In this document: positions 31,168 through 41,877 of the stretch, one piece after another
Layout: every line of letters starts with the position of its first letter
Position numbering within the stretch: the first letter of the stretch is position 1
Source of the DNA: Brachionus rotundiformis
Lineage: Eukaryota > Rotifera > Eurotatoria > Ploima > Brachionidae
Assembly: GCA_016802295.1 (NCBI GenBank)
Contig: JAESIW010000207.1
Span: 327,978 to 391,977, forward strand
Reading direction: 5' to 3'
Length of the DNA: 64,000 nucleotides
Notes under the pieces: model-generated
The model's database searches: none
Seen by the model: the letters and a program-made list of their open reading frames with translations, nothing else
Told to the model about the DNA's origin: nothing
Program-made: the position numbers and the translations under genes

Positions 31168-33773
31168 ATGAGGTACGGAGCTGTGTTTATCTTATTGTTA
31201 AACATAATTCTATCTATTTACGTATTCACCAATGGATTTTTGATCCGTAGAATAAGCTTGGAGAATTCGAGCACCAGAACATATCCAAGTCTCAAGAGAT
31301 TCAACAAATCCATAATCTTGTTCATTGATGCGCTAAGATTTGACTTCATTTTTGAGCACAAAAATAACCTATTTGGCATCATGACAATTCAGAAGCTTGT
31401 CCAAGAGGATAAAGCAAGACTATTCAAGTTCATCGCTGATCCACCAACAACCACCATGCAGCGCATTAAAGCCCTTATGACTGGTTCACTGCCAACTTTC
31501 ATCGATGTAGGCTCAAATTTTGATTCTTACCTTATTCAAGAGGACAACATAGTTTCCCAAATGCACCGGAACAACAAATCAGTGGTTATTCTAGGTGATG
31601 ACACTTGGCTGAGCTTGTTCAATGCTGAACAAATACAAGAACATCATACATATCCTTCATTCAACATCAAAGACTTAGATACCAATGACCAGAATGTGGA
31701 CAAGGAAATTTTGAAATTTTTAAAATCAAAATCCGACTGGAATCTTTTGATTGCTCATTATCTTGGCATAGACCACTGTGGACACAGTTTTGGACCAAAC
31801 AGTCCTGTCCTGCGGCGCAAACTAACAGACATTGACAAAAGCATTAAGTGATGATTTTTAATTTTATTTTAAATGTTAATTAAAATTAAATTAAAAGAAA
31901 AATAGTTGAGTTGATGGATGAAGAAACACTGTTGGTAATAATGGGTGATCATGGTATGACAGAAACTGGCGATCATGGTGGCGATAGTCAGCTTGAACTT
32001 GAGACAGCTTTGATTTTTTATTCCAAAAAAAATTTCCAAAAAGCACCTATAGAAGAAACTCGTCAAATAAATCTGACACCCACTCTAGCTCTTTTGCTTG
32101 GCATACCCATTCCATTCTCTAATTTGGGAATAGTCATAGATTCAATGTTCGAGAATAGACTAGACTCAATATCTGCTAATTATGATCAAGTAAATCCTGG
32201 AACCAAAATTGGTCAAAAGTTTAATATTTTAATTCAAAGATGGTCAATTTTATACGGGCATACGAGTCCCACGAGCGGCTCATAGACGACATTGATGGTC
32301 TAAAAAATGCAGGTGATTCTGAACAACTAAAAAGCATGCTTATCAAAATTCAGAATGCTTGTAGGCTAAAATGGTCAACCTTTAATTTAACTCTATGCTT
32401 TATTGGTCTGCTGAATTTGTTTATCTCAATTCTAAACTTAGCTTTTAATAGAGACAAGGATATTAGTTTTAAATTTTTTGTTTTGTCTTTATCTATTTAT
32501 TTGATGATAGGTCTATTATGCAATTTTGGTGAAGTTTGGGTTTATACAAGCTTGATAAATGTATATTTTTGTTCCCAACTAAATTATTGTCTAAAAAAGA
32601 TAAAATATTTGTTAAATAGTGAAAATTTTATTCTTTTTTTGGCATTTGTGATACCATTTTCGAATAGTTATGTGATTAAAGAAAACAATTCATTAAGGTT
32701 TTTATTAATTTCAATTATATCATTGAGAATTTTAACTAATTTAAAAAAAAAACTTCCCATAAATAGGTTAGTGGCCTGTTTGTGCCTGACACGGTTGTGT
32801 CATGTGTTTTATGTTTGTCGAGAAGAGGCCCTGGACTTCTGCACTCAGACAATTTTTTCACAACAAATACTCAAAAGTTCCTTCAGCGTTTTTCTCTACA
32901 CTTTTTTCTACATATTTAACTTTGTATGTATTCTTGGTGCATTCTTTGCATTAAAAACTAAAAGTTTGAAATTAAATATCTTCTTGTCTGTTAGCTTGAT
33001 AACACTTGTAGCCTACAATTGTCTTCAACTATTGACCAAGCAATACCCAGAGTTAAAATACCCTCAGCTTGTTGTAGCCAGACTATTTTTACTCTTATTT
33101 GGCGCACAGTTATTTTTCGCTTACACCAATCCATTGCCAAAAAGACACAAAATTGAATTTATCTCTCTGAGTATAGTAATTTTTATCAGCTTTTTACTTG
33201 GCGAGGGCCTACTCTCTGTCTGGATCTTGGCTTTAATTTTAAACTTAGGCCCACAAGGTAAGAATATTGAGCCTTTACTTGAGATATAATCAAATAATCT
33301 ATTTAAAGATAATTTAACTTTTTTATTCTTGTTGGAGCAGTATTTTTTTTACGCAACTGGACATGAGACGACTTTTACCCACATTAAATGGGAGTCCGGG
33401 TTCCATGGAATCGAAGGGGACAACAATAATAGACTAATTCGTTCTATAATGGCTATAATGATAATTTCAAACACATTCTCAAGTAAGATAGTTACCATAT
33501 GTCATATGGGAAAAAAACAAGACAATCAACTAGAATTTTTTATTCAATATATTATCATTAATTCAAAAAAGGTTTTTAAGATAAATGGTTTATAGGATAA
33601 AAATTTTATTTGTGTCAATTTAGGTGTTCTTTAGTGCATTGTCGGTTTTTATTTTGCGAAGACATCTGATGGTATGGAAAATATTTGCACCACGTTTTGT
33701 ATTTGAAGTGATATCACTCATTATTGGTTTTGTATCTAGTTTAATATGTTTTATACTTGTAAAAAAAGATTAA
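31168..33773 (+). CDS. PIGO: GPI ethanolamine phosphate transferase 3 (PIG-O)
   Basis: ER membrane enzyme that adds ethanolamine phosphate to the third mannose of the GPI anchor, the bridge later joined to protein. Five exons: 31168-31847, 31898-32189, 32240-33257, 33309-33571 and 33624-33773; introns 50, 50, 51 and 52 bp. The spliced protein is 800 aa, shorter than the roughly 1,090 aa of human, mainly in the membrane region. An N-terminal signal anchor is followed by the alkaline-phosphatase-like catalytic domain: FIDALRFDF (near residue 50), PPTTTMQRIKALMTGS (catalytic Thr), HYLGIDHCGHSFGP, and GDHGMTETGDHGGDS (near 243). INLTPTLALLLGIPIPFSN closes it. Many TM segments follow, then FYATGHETTFTHIKW and LRRHLMVWKIFAPRFVFE, both PIG-O hallmarks. 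Confidence 0.95.
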
Positions 33774-34519
33774 AGAAAATTTTAAATAAAATTTTTTGTT
33801 TTATCTATCCTTTTAATTAATTATTTTAAAAGATAGTTTATATTAATAAGTTTTTTGTGGTCCTCACTAAACTTATCCAAAAATTTAATAATTAAGACTA
33901 GACAGAAAATTAAAATCAACTTGTAATGCTTAAATTTTTTAATCAAATTTTAGATAAATTTTTTCTATTTCTTTTGATATTTTAATTTGGAAATTATTTA
34001 ATTAATCAGGAGGGCTTTCTAGTGTTAACATTTCATTAATTGATAATATTAAAAGAAAAAATAAGTTTCTATATAACAAAAAGAAAAGAAATTATTAAAA
34101 ATTCAACAATTTTTTTTACTAATTCATGATTGTCTCCCTGTTTAAAAAAAAAACATGTTTTTATTTTATACCAAGCTGTTGTTTAAAAAAATAATGACCT
34201 CAAACATTCATCAAGCTTGTGTACTTTATATTTAAAAGAAAATGATGTGTTTTGGGTAACTTAATCTTTTTTAGTTTCCAAAAATCAGAAATAATTTAAA
34301 AGGAAGATCACCGCAAAAAATCACCGGATTTAAAGCCAAAAGAGCTCTTGTCGGATGAGCTAAAAGTTTATATAAGGGGCAAAAACATAAAAAGCGATTT
34401 AGATAATTAACTCCCGAAAAGTCTCAGAATTATATAAATCACTTAAAAAAAGCACTATTTTTTACTATATTTTACGACAAAATTTAGTAAATTTACGGTA
34501 TTGTACGTATTGTATATGT
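33774..34519. other. Spacer between PIG-O and the integrase element
   Basis: A/T-rich, no gene seen. Confidence 0.4.
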
Positions 34520-34557
34520 TCTATACAATGTATAAAAGGAACCAATTGGTAAATTTC
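34520..34557 (+). repeat. Left inverted repeat of the integrase element
   Basis: Begins TCTATACAATGTATAAAAGG and ends GTAAATTTC. The reverse complement occurs at 35961-35998 with two mismatches. Confidence 0.85.
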
Positions 34558-34803
34558 TTGTTGTTAATGTTGTTATTTATTTATTTAATATATAATTTAG
34601 AGGAAATGTTCCTTTTGGCTCCTAACGGTGTAGAGCCTTCTTTTCAGCCAGCCTTTTAGGAATATTTTTTAATTAATTATTATTGTTATTATTGATTTCA
34701 GCCTCATAGGCAGATTTAAATTGAATAAAAAAAAAGAAAAATAAAATTATAAAATTATAAAATATAATTTAGGTTAAGTTACATCGAAAACTTTGAGTAA
34801 AAA

Positions 34804-35865
34804 TTTAAATTTATTGTTGTTGATGTTGGTTTGCCATTTAATTTTCAATCGGATAACGGTACCGAATTTAAAAACGCTTTAATTAGAAATTTAATCAACT
34901 CATGGGATGGTAATTGTAAAATAATCTATGGAAGAACTCGACATCCTCAGAGCCAAGGCTTAGTTGAACAATCAAATGGAACAGTGGAAAGAATGTTGGC
35001 AGCGATGATGGCTCAATTTAACACAAACCATTGGGTTAGTTTACTACAAAAATCATGTTCAATTTAGATACACAACATAGTTCATGTAAGTAATTTTCAA
35101 ATAGCAAATTATTTAATTAATCAATTAAAATTTACCTGTATTTTTTATAGCAACAAATTATATGCCATATGAAGGAGTTTTCAATTGTAAACCAAATTTA
35201 GATAATGAAAAAAAGTTTATTGAGACAAGTTATGAAAATGATAAAGTAGAAAAAGAAATTATTGTCGAACAAGTAGTTGAACCGGTAGAGCCAACAACTA
35301 TGACACGTAAATAGTAAGTTAAAACCAAGGAAAAAGCTGCAAAAAAATGGAAGAAAAACATAATAAGAAAAGAAATAAACAAACTTTAGAATTCGATGTG
35401 GGAGATAAGGTTAGTGTACTAATTCCTAGAATTGATCGTGGGGGCTCTGACTTGCCTAGGCTGCCATGTTTTATCGGTGGAAATTGTGGTGATTTTTATT
35501 AAATAGTTACCTAATTTGGTATCTTAAATGATTGTCTTAGAGCTGGTGATTTAGAAATGTACCATGGACGGCTTAATTTTGACTACAAGTCTATCAAGAG
35601 TAAATTACCGTTAAGAAAAGCAGCTATGTTAGTAAACAAGCGTTCAAAGGATCTAAAAGAGACTGAAATCTCGTGTGAGTGCAATGGTTTGTGTATTAAC
35701 AATAAATGTAAATGCTTTAAAGCAGAAATGAAATGTAATTCACATTGTCATTCGAAATCAGGTTCAGTTAGTTGTGAAAATAAAGAAAATTATATTCTTT
35801 TTAAAAATAAAGCTTTTTATAATTTGTTTGATCATTTTGTAAGTTTATTAGAATTTTATTTATAA
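34804..35865 (+). pseudogene. KRBA2-like integrase remnant, second copy
   Basis: Plus strand. GLPFNFQSDNGTEFKN holds the second catalytic Asp, and GRTRHPQSQGLVEQSNGTVE the catalytic Glu of the integrase core. A frameshift follows near 35045; then an apparent 70-bp GT..AG intron (35095-35151) leads to NYMPYEGVFNCKPN. Further on come FDVGDKVSVLIPRIDRGG, a stop near 35501, and finally YHGRLNFDYKSIKSKLPLRK and a Cys-rich end (CECNGLCINNKCKCF, MKCNSHCH) of the CXC type. The start of the integrase core with the first Asp is absent. Domain order is the same as in the minus-strand relic at 19-20 kb, so both are one family, but the sequences differ too much to be recent copies. Confidence 0.8.
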
Positions 35866-35960
35866 ATTGCATTAGTGATACAATGCAGTTTCCAAACGTA
35901 GAAAAATAAAAAATCAATTTAGTTTTCATATGAAAGGTATAAATTTATATTTTGTATAGA

Positions 35961-35998
35961 GAAATTTACAAATTGCTTCCTTTTATACATTGTATAGA
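35961..35998 (-). repeat. Right inverted repeat of the integrase element
   Basis: Reads GAAATTTACAAATTGCTTCC and ends ATTGTATAGA on the plus strand, pairing with 34520-34557. Confidence 0.85.
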
Positions 35999-36709
35999 TC
36001 ACATATTTAAAAATAAAAATAGATTAATAAGGAAATAATTTGTCCTTTAATAAACTAATTTTAAACTAAATTTCGACTTAAAATTGTCTTGTTTGTTGGA
36101 AAAAAATGAAATTTGATTTCCAAGTCCCAATTCTGAAGTACGATCACTCAGAGCAATGGTCATGAAAACATCACCCTAAAAATTTCCAAGTTTTAAATTT
36201 TAAATTTTTCAAATCATACTGGTCCTAATTTACCAAAGCTACATTTATATTCTAAATGATAAATTTGAATGAAAATCAAAATTAATGACCATATGCTGCA
36301 ATCCACACGTATTTTGGGTATGGTAGCTAAAATTTTCAAATAACTAAACATTGATTCATAAAGAATGGTTCACACACCATCTGTTAGATCTCATCTATGT
36401 TTGCCATAGACTCATAATGTCCATATCTCTAGAAATACTACTTAAATCGAAAAGAAAAGCGACCTAGTAACCCTATTACTAGTCTTACAATTTTATAACT
36501 ATAGATTACAATAACTTAATAAGAAAGATCTAATATAACTTTTTTAAATGAATTTTTATTTAACAAATGTTGAGTTGGTTTTAACTTTTTGTAAACCAAC
36601 TCTTTGAACAAAATAAATTTCTTTTGCTATTTAAGCGAAGTAAAATCTACGCTTTTAAAATGTTTTAAATTTTTTTCCAAAACCAAATCTTTATTTTTAC
36701 TAAGATAAA
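35999..36709. other. Spacer upstream of RidA
   Basis: No gene seen. A/T-rich with the promoter region of RidA at the right end. Confidence 0.4.
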
Positions 36710-37132
36710 ATGTCCCAAATTTTGCGAAGAATAATTCAAACATCCAATGCCCCAGCTGCCATCGGGCCATACAACCAGGCTGTCCAAGTGGGAAATACAT
36801 TATATCTATCCGGTTGCTTGGGAATGGATCCAGCATCAGGTGCACTTGTCAGCGGCGGAATAGAGGCCGAAGCCAGACAAGCTTTCAAAAATATTGGTGC
36901 CATTCTTCAAGAAGCCGGAATTTCCTACAACAATGTTGTCAAAACCACAGTTCTCTTAGCCGATATTCAAGACTTTGCTGTTTTGAATTCTGTCTATCAA
37001 GAATTCTTCAAATCCAACTATCCAGCTAGGTCAACTTACCAAGTTGCAAATTTACCAAAAGGAGGTCGTGTTGAAATTGAAGCCATTGCTGTTGTAGGAG
37101 AAATCAGTGATGCTCCATCAGCTCAATTATAA
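36710..37132 (+). CDS. RIDA: RidA/UK114 family 2-iminobutanoate/2-iminopropanoate deaminase
   Basis: Trimeric Rid enzyme that hydrolyses reactive imines made by PLP enzymes such as threonine dehydratase, protecting the cell from enamine damage. Single exon, 140 aa, the usual length. It starts MSQILRRIIQTSNAPAAIGP and carries the family signature AIGPYNQAVQVGNTLYLSG, GGIEAEARQAFKNI and NNVVKTTVLLADIQDF. YPARSTYQVANLPKGGRVEI contains the substrate-binding arginine; EIEAIAV closes the fold. No signal peptide. It lies between the integrase transposon and the second L27 copy on the same strand, and AATAAA-type signals follow at about 37170. Confidence 0.96.
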   Translation: MSQILRRIIQTSNAPAAIGPYNQAVQVGNTLYLSGCLGMDPASGALVSGGIEAEARQAFKNIGAILQEAGISYNNVVKTTVLLADIQDFAVLNSVYQEFFKSNYPARSTYQVANLPKGGRVEIEAIAVVGEISDAPSAQL

Positions 37133-37234
37133 ATTTTTTAAAACAATTTTAGCCTTAAAACTAATTTTAATAAAATAAATTTTAAAAAAATTAATTAATT
37201 AGTAAATTTCTGATTTTATTAAAATAATAAATGG

Positions 37235-37966
37235 GAATAGCTTTCCTAGGTTAAATAATAAGAACAAAAATTTTTATTTTATCTGTTTCAATAGATGAAC
37301 AGTCTGATAAAATTGCCAACCATTGGACTTTTGAGTCAATCTATTAAAAGTATTTAACATTTAATCTAAACCCATTAAAACCATCTAAAATAAATTGATT
37401 AATCGAACAAAGATTGTATTCCGGCTTTTATGCCAGTGCGTACCAAAAAAGTAAAATCAGGTGGCTCGGCTACCAACCGTAGAAGAACTACACCTGGCAA
37501 ATTTAGGCGATTGTATGTTCAAGATGGAGAATGGGTCGAGGAAGACCATTTATTAGTCAGACAATTGGGTCTGCAGTTTTATCCAGGCGAAAATGTAAGA
37601 CTAAATACATGTGTAGCGTATTGTCACCGCTACAGGATCATCAAGATTTTTTATTTAATTAATTTTAGGTGATTTTTTGCGAAAACCATTCTCTCAAAGC
37701 CAGATTTGCTGGACACGTATTAATCACTCTGGAAAAATTGTCTCCATATCCGGATAGCCCAATGTACGACTACATATCTGCCGGAAACACCGTGGAAAGA
37801 AAATTTGTACATGTTATTCCACCAGTAAGGAAAGGAAATTATAAATTAATCGAAACAATTTAAAAATAATTTTATTAAACCATAAATTTGTCATTAAATA
37901 AAAAAATTGAAAATTTAAAAAAAAATTTAAAATTGATCAATTTATTTAAAAAAATATAAATATAAT
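37235..37966 (+). repeat. 732-bp duplicated segment, copy 2
   Basis: Direct repeat of 30303-31034. Together the copies bracket PIG-O, the integrase transposon and RidA. Confidence 0.92.
37295..37863 (+). CDS. MRPL27: Mitochondrial ribosomal protein L27, copy 2
   Basis: Same structure as copy 1: exon 1 at 37295-37349, exon 2 from 37413 (ending at 37612 or 37594), exon 3 at 37669-37863. The predicted protein is identical to copy 1 because the three coding differences are silent. The acceptor before exon 3 is stronger here (AATTTTAG against AACTTAAG in copy 1). Both copies look intact, so this is either a true recent gene duplication or two alleles placed in tandem by assembly. The duplicated block starts 60 bp upstream, so copy 2 may carry its own promoter. 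Confidence 0.86.
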
Positions 37967-38746
37967 GAAATGGATTTGTATTCGGTTAAATTAATAAATA
38001 ATAATAAAGTAATAAAAAAAGGTTTAACAATTGTCAACTATTGTTATCTGTAACCAGAAAATGGTTTTGTTGTTTTAAATTGCTAAAAATTCTGCTTTTT
38101 GAAAAATTGTCTATGGTTCGTTTTCAAGATCAGTTTCAACTTAAACTAAAAATGATCTTGAATTAAACTTCAATCGATTCCATATTTGGAACTTAGTTCC
38201 ATTTCAGGAAAAAATTGGTTAAAGGCCATTTTTTTATTTTTGTATTCTCATTTTAGTTAATTGATTAATTATTTAAATTAATTTTAGCTTATTTATTGAA
38301 AACTAAAAAAAAATAAGAATAAAAGTAATATAAATTTAAGTATAATTATTATTTATTAAAAATAGATAAACAGATTTTTGTTGAGTGAAAAGCATAATTT
38401 GGAAATTTATTTTTTAAATTTAAATTCATTTCTCGAATATTTGAGAAAAATATAAGAAAATTAAATCAAAAAACTAAAAATTATTCTTTTTTGTATCTAT
38501 TATTCTATTTAAAAAAAAGTTAACATATTTTAAATAAACCGAAAATATATTTTTAATTAAGAGAAAAAAAAATTTAATTAAACAAAGCTTTATTAAAAAT
38601 CTTTCCTCCTAATTCCAACTGCAAATGTTTTTAAAAAATAATATTTATAAAATATTTACAAGGAAAAAAAATTAATTTTAAATTTCACTTTTTTAAAATT
38701 TTAAATTAAATAAAACTAATAAATTTAAATGATTGTTTTTTTTTGT
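37967..38746. other. Spacer between L27 copy 2 and FYGG gene 3 (convergent)
   Basis: A/T-rich. The last 60 bp before 38746 resemble the 3' flank of FYGG gene 2. No gene seen. Confidence 0.4.
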
Positions 38747-40819
38747 CTATCTTATAATCTTAAGATTGGAAGATTTAGGTGCCACAGATACACTTTGGTA
38801 TCCGAAATGGTTTGATTTTGTTACCACAAATGAATCAGGATTTTCTCTGAAATTGAACCTTGTTGTGTCCCTTACAAATCTCTTTGGTTTGTAATCAGGT
38901 GGCTGGTTTGAATGCATGACCGGTTTGCTCTCAGTTGCTGGCACGTTTTGATGATGAACTGGCATTTGGTCCAAGTCTTCAACTATTCCGATCGCACCAA
39001 GTTGACAATTGAAGCTATCTATTTGCTTGCTTTCCAAATGGTTGCTGCCCAATGTAAAATTATTTGTATTTACATTTATTCTGGTGATTGGTGTAACTGA
39101 TGTTTTTTTTTTCGATTTTAGAACACAGCAGCACATGATGACCAGAATAAAAATCAAAATCAAAGTAAACAATATTGAACCACCGAGAGTCGAGGCCATT
39201 GCAATGGTTGCTTTGGTCATAAATTTTGAGTAAAATTGCTGCATAGTTTGAACATGATGGTTGAAATATTCAATAGAAATTGTGTCATTGGAAAACTGAC
39301 CATCATTGTCATTTAGAGTGTTGTTTTGATTGGTTGAATTTGACGATGGATCTGTTTTGATGGTAAATGTCCAAAAAGTGTCGCTATCAAAAGGCAGTGA
39401 CTCAAGTCCACAATACTGATTACTTTGGGCTACATCGGTGTCAAAAATAACATGATAGGTTTCGCCTTGAGTAAAGTTATAGTCAATGCTAAAAATGAGT
39501 GTTTTGGAATTGATTACAGCCACATTTGATGAAATGGACTCAATTTCGATCACTTGGGTGTTGTTCGAGTCAAATATGCGAATGTAGGAGCCTGGACGAG
39601 TCGACTTGGTAATGGCAACATTGGCTGCATTGATGGTGAAATAGGAAATAATGGGATCAACTAGGCCTGTTGGAAATGGATCTTCAAATGTTGGTGAGAC
39701 TCCATCGACCACCAATGAGACACATCTTTGGTCAGTTTTATCTCCATCGATGTTAATTGCTTCGAAACAGAACAAATTTATGCCAATCAAATCCGGATCA
39801 GTTATTGTCCATGTGAGATTTACATACCACAAGCTTAGATTTCCATTGAAGTTGTCTATTTTGGATTTTATCAAACCAGGAGGAGACAGAGTGACAAACT
39901 CAGTTATCTGTGAATTGGAGAAGACAATCAATTGGGAATGATAAGTGTCATTGAATTGGACAGCTGTGCATGCTTCATCTTTTAGAGTTGGTTGCTGAAA
40001 TAGTAGTTTGTCGTAGACACATGGCAAATTTTTGCTACTGATCAAAAATTGAATTGGTATGCTACTTATTGGAATAGTTGACAGACTGTTTTCAAAGTCT
40101 TCGATTTGAATGGCAACTGCAAAGTAATCAGCTGAACCAGGCGTGAATGTAAGTGTACATTGCTCCTCGTCCAATTGACTACCAGGCACAGTATTGCAAA
40201 TACCAGCGCATTCATTCAAAGAACCATCGCTCCATCGGCATCTTACTTTGTCACCATCTCGATCTGCAGTGTAAATTTTGAGCTTATTTTCACATCCAAC
40301 TCGCATGGTTGAAATTGGATTGACCAGACAAGTTGGTGGTGAGTTTATTTTTTGCGTGTCATCTCTTTGTGTCAAATTCATTCTGAATCTTAGTTCCCAT
40401 CCTCCACCACCAATGTTTAGATTGAGCCAAGCGCTTCCAGTGAAAGTTCCTTCTACATAAACAGGGTCTGCAAATGTGACCAGAGTTGATCTTTGACCAC
40501 CTGACCAGTCATCTGATAAACTGTAATCTGAACATATAACTTTTGAATCAATGCTAAAAGTGGTCGGGGTACAGCCTGTGACACAATTTATTGTTGTTGA
40601 TTGACCGATTAGACCACCATTTTGAATTTTGGTATCATCACATTTATATGTTGCTCCTGTAGATGATCTCCAATAGAATCTCCACTGAATCAAAACATCA
40701 ATATCGCTTGTGGCATAAGGATCAGTGGCTTTCCAACTTATGCTGCCTCCATAAAAGTGGCTACAGTCTCCAAAGTAAATGAATAAGCTTAGTGTTATTA
40801 AAGTTTTTATTTGTTCCAT
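38747..40819 (-). CDS. FYGG-family single-pass membrane protein 3
   Basis: A 690-aa intronless paralogue, inverted relative to gene 2. Its N terminus is different (MEQIKTLITLSLFIYFGDCS as signal peptide), then SHFYGGSISWKATDPYATSD. From about residue 65 to the end it is nearly identical to gene 2, including the TADRDGDKVRCRWSDGS motif, the Ser/Asn-rich stalk, the membrane segment with CCC, and the tail motif NHFGYQSVSVAP with the end KIIR. Differences cluster at residues 20-65 (SSTGATYKCDDTKIQNGGLI in place of STMSANHKCDDTKILNGDLI). This indicates a recent duplication of about 2 kb followed by conversion or a mosaic origin of the 5' part. Confidence 0.86.
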   Translation of the reverse strand: MEQIKTLITLSLFIYFGDCSHFYGGSISWKATDPYATSDIDVLIQWRFYWRSSTGATYKCDDTKIQNGGLIGQSTTINCVTGCTPTTFSIDSKVICSDYSLSDDWSGGQRSTLVTFADPVYVEGTFTGSAWLNLNIGGGGWELRFRMNLTQRDDTQKINSPPTCLVNPISTMRVGCENKLKIYTADRDGDKVRCRWSDGSLNECAGICNTVPGSQLDEEQCTLTFTPGSADYFAVAIQIEDFENSLSTIPISSIPIQFLISSKNLPCVYDKLLFQQPTLKDEACTAVQFNDTYHSQLIVFSNSQITEFVTLSPPGLIKSKIDNFNGNLSLWYVNLTWTITDPDLIGINLFCFEAINIDGDKTDQRCVSLVVDGVSPTFEDPFPTGLVDPIISYFTINAANVAITKSTRPGSYIRIFDSNNTQVIEIESISSNVAVINSKTLIFSIDYNFTQGETYHVIFDTDVAQSNQYCGLESLPFDSDTFWTFTIKTDPSSNSTNQNNTLNDNDGQFSNDTISIEYFNHHVQTMQQFYSKFMTKATIAMASTLGGSILFTLILIFILVIMCCCVLKSKKKTSVTPITRINVNTNNFTLGSNHLESKQIDSFNCQLGAIGIVEDLDQMPVHHQNVPATESKPVMHSNQPPDYKPKRFVRDTTRFNFRENPDSFVVTKSNHFGYQSVSVAPKSSNLKIIR

Positions 40820-40852
40820 ATCAAATAAGTTTTATTTATTTTTTATTGAAAT

Positions 40853-40861
40853 TATTTTATA
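40853..40861 (-). promoter_or_regulatory. TATA box of FYGG gene 3
   Basis: On the minus strand TATAAAATA lies 34-42 bp before the ATG at 40819. It differs from the TATAAAAAC of genes 1 and 2, in line with the diverged upstream region. Confidence 0.5.
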
Positions 40862-41877
40862 CTTAAAATAAAAGTTTTTCAATTAAAATTCAATCATTGC
40901 CAGAAATATCAAAACCACCTTTATTTTAAAATATTTTAAGATTGATGTTTATTAGTTATGTACAGAATCTTGATGTATTTTTTTCTTTAATTTACTGAAA
41001 TATCAAAAATTAATTGGATTCAAAGACTCTTAAGAAATAAAAATAAAAGCCTTACTTCTAATTGTTTATTTTGAATTTAGATTAAAATTAAAATTTTTTT
41101 TATAAACTTAATCTTAAGATGTCTGTTTGATTTTTTCATATATTTTAAGAATAGCTAGTATTCCATGACCACCTTTGGAAATATTTGCTAATTAATTTTT
41201 TTTTGAATCTTCGTTCTACTTGATTCTGTGGCACCCAAATCTTAATTGACATTTGGCTATGGCTTATTTCCAAGAGAAAAGTACGATTCATTACCAATCA
41301 TCATTTATTTTCATTTTAGAAACATTCAGCATAATCTATGTCTAAAAGTTATCTTTCGGTCAGGATTTGACTGAGATTGTTCCATTCCATTTTAAAGGCT
41401 AATGACAATATTTGCCAATTAAATTGACTAATAAGCCATTAAATATTAAATATTAAAAATTTCAACTTTACCAAAGTCAAAAATTGAAGAAATTGTCAAA
41501 GAGATCAAAATTAAGCAAAAATTTGACTTTTTTGAAAATGGAAAAGAACCCTCTTGGCTTTGTAAGCTAATCTATAATCTATTTAGACATGAAAATAATA
41601 TTTTTAGAGGTATTGGAAACAAATGACCAGAAAAGGTAATCTTAATTGATGAATCCAATTTCGAAGTTCAATGTCAAAATTTATAAGGATATATCTTGGT
41701 ATTAAGTGGACTAAATAATTAAGGTCTCAAATAAAAACAAAGGGGATACAAAGTAAAATACACAGAGTTAATTTTTTCCAATTTTTATTTTTAAAAAATA
41801 ATAAACGATATTAAAAGTACTCCGATCAATTTTAATTACAAATTGTATTTTTTTTCTAATGTTCTTTTGGTGTGAAT
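40862..41877. other. Spacer between FYGG gene 3 and the peptide-precursor gene
   Basis: A TTTATT at 41777-41782 read on the minus strand gives an AATAAA that may serve the gene ending at 41878. Nothing else recognised. Confidence 0.35.

Larger units (their letters stand above)
34520..35998 (+). mobile_element. Integrase-type DNA transposon with terminal inverted repeats
   Basis: A 1,479-bp unit bounded by 38-bp inverted repeats (36 of 38 positions pair) and containing a degraded KRBA2-like integrase ORF between them. There is no LTR, no reverse transcriptase and no protease. Terminal inverted repeats around a retroviral-type integrase are the layout of Ginger-like cut-and-paste elements. The copy lacks the front of the integrase core, so it is an internally deleted member. 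No target-site duplication is evident. Confidence 0.75.
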
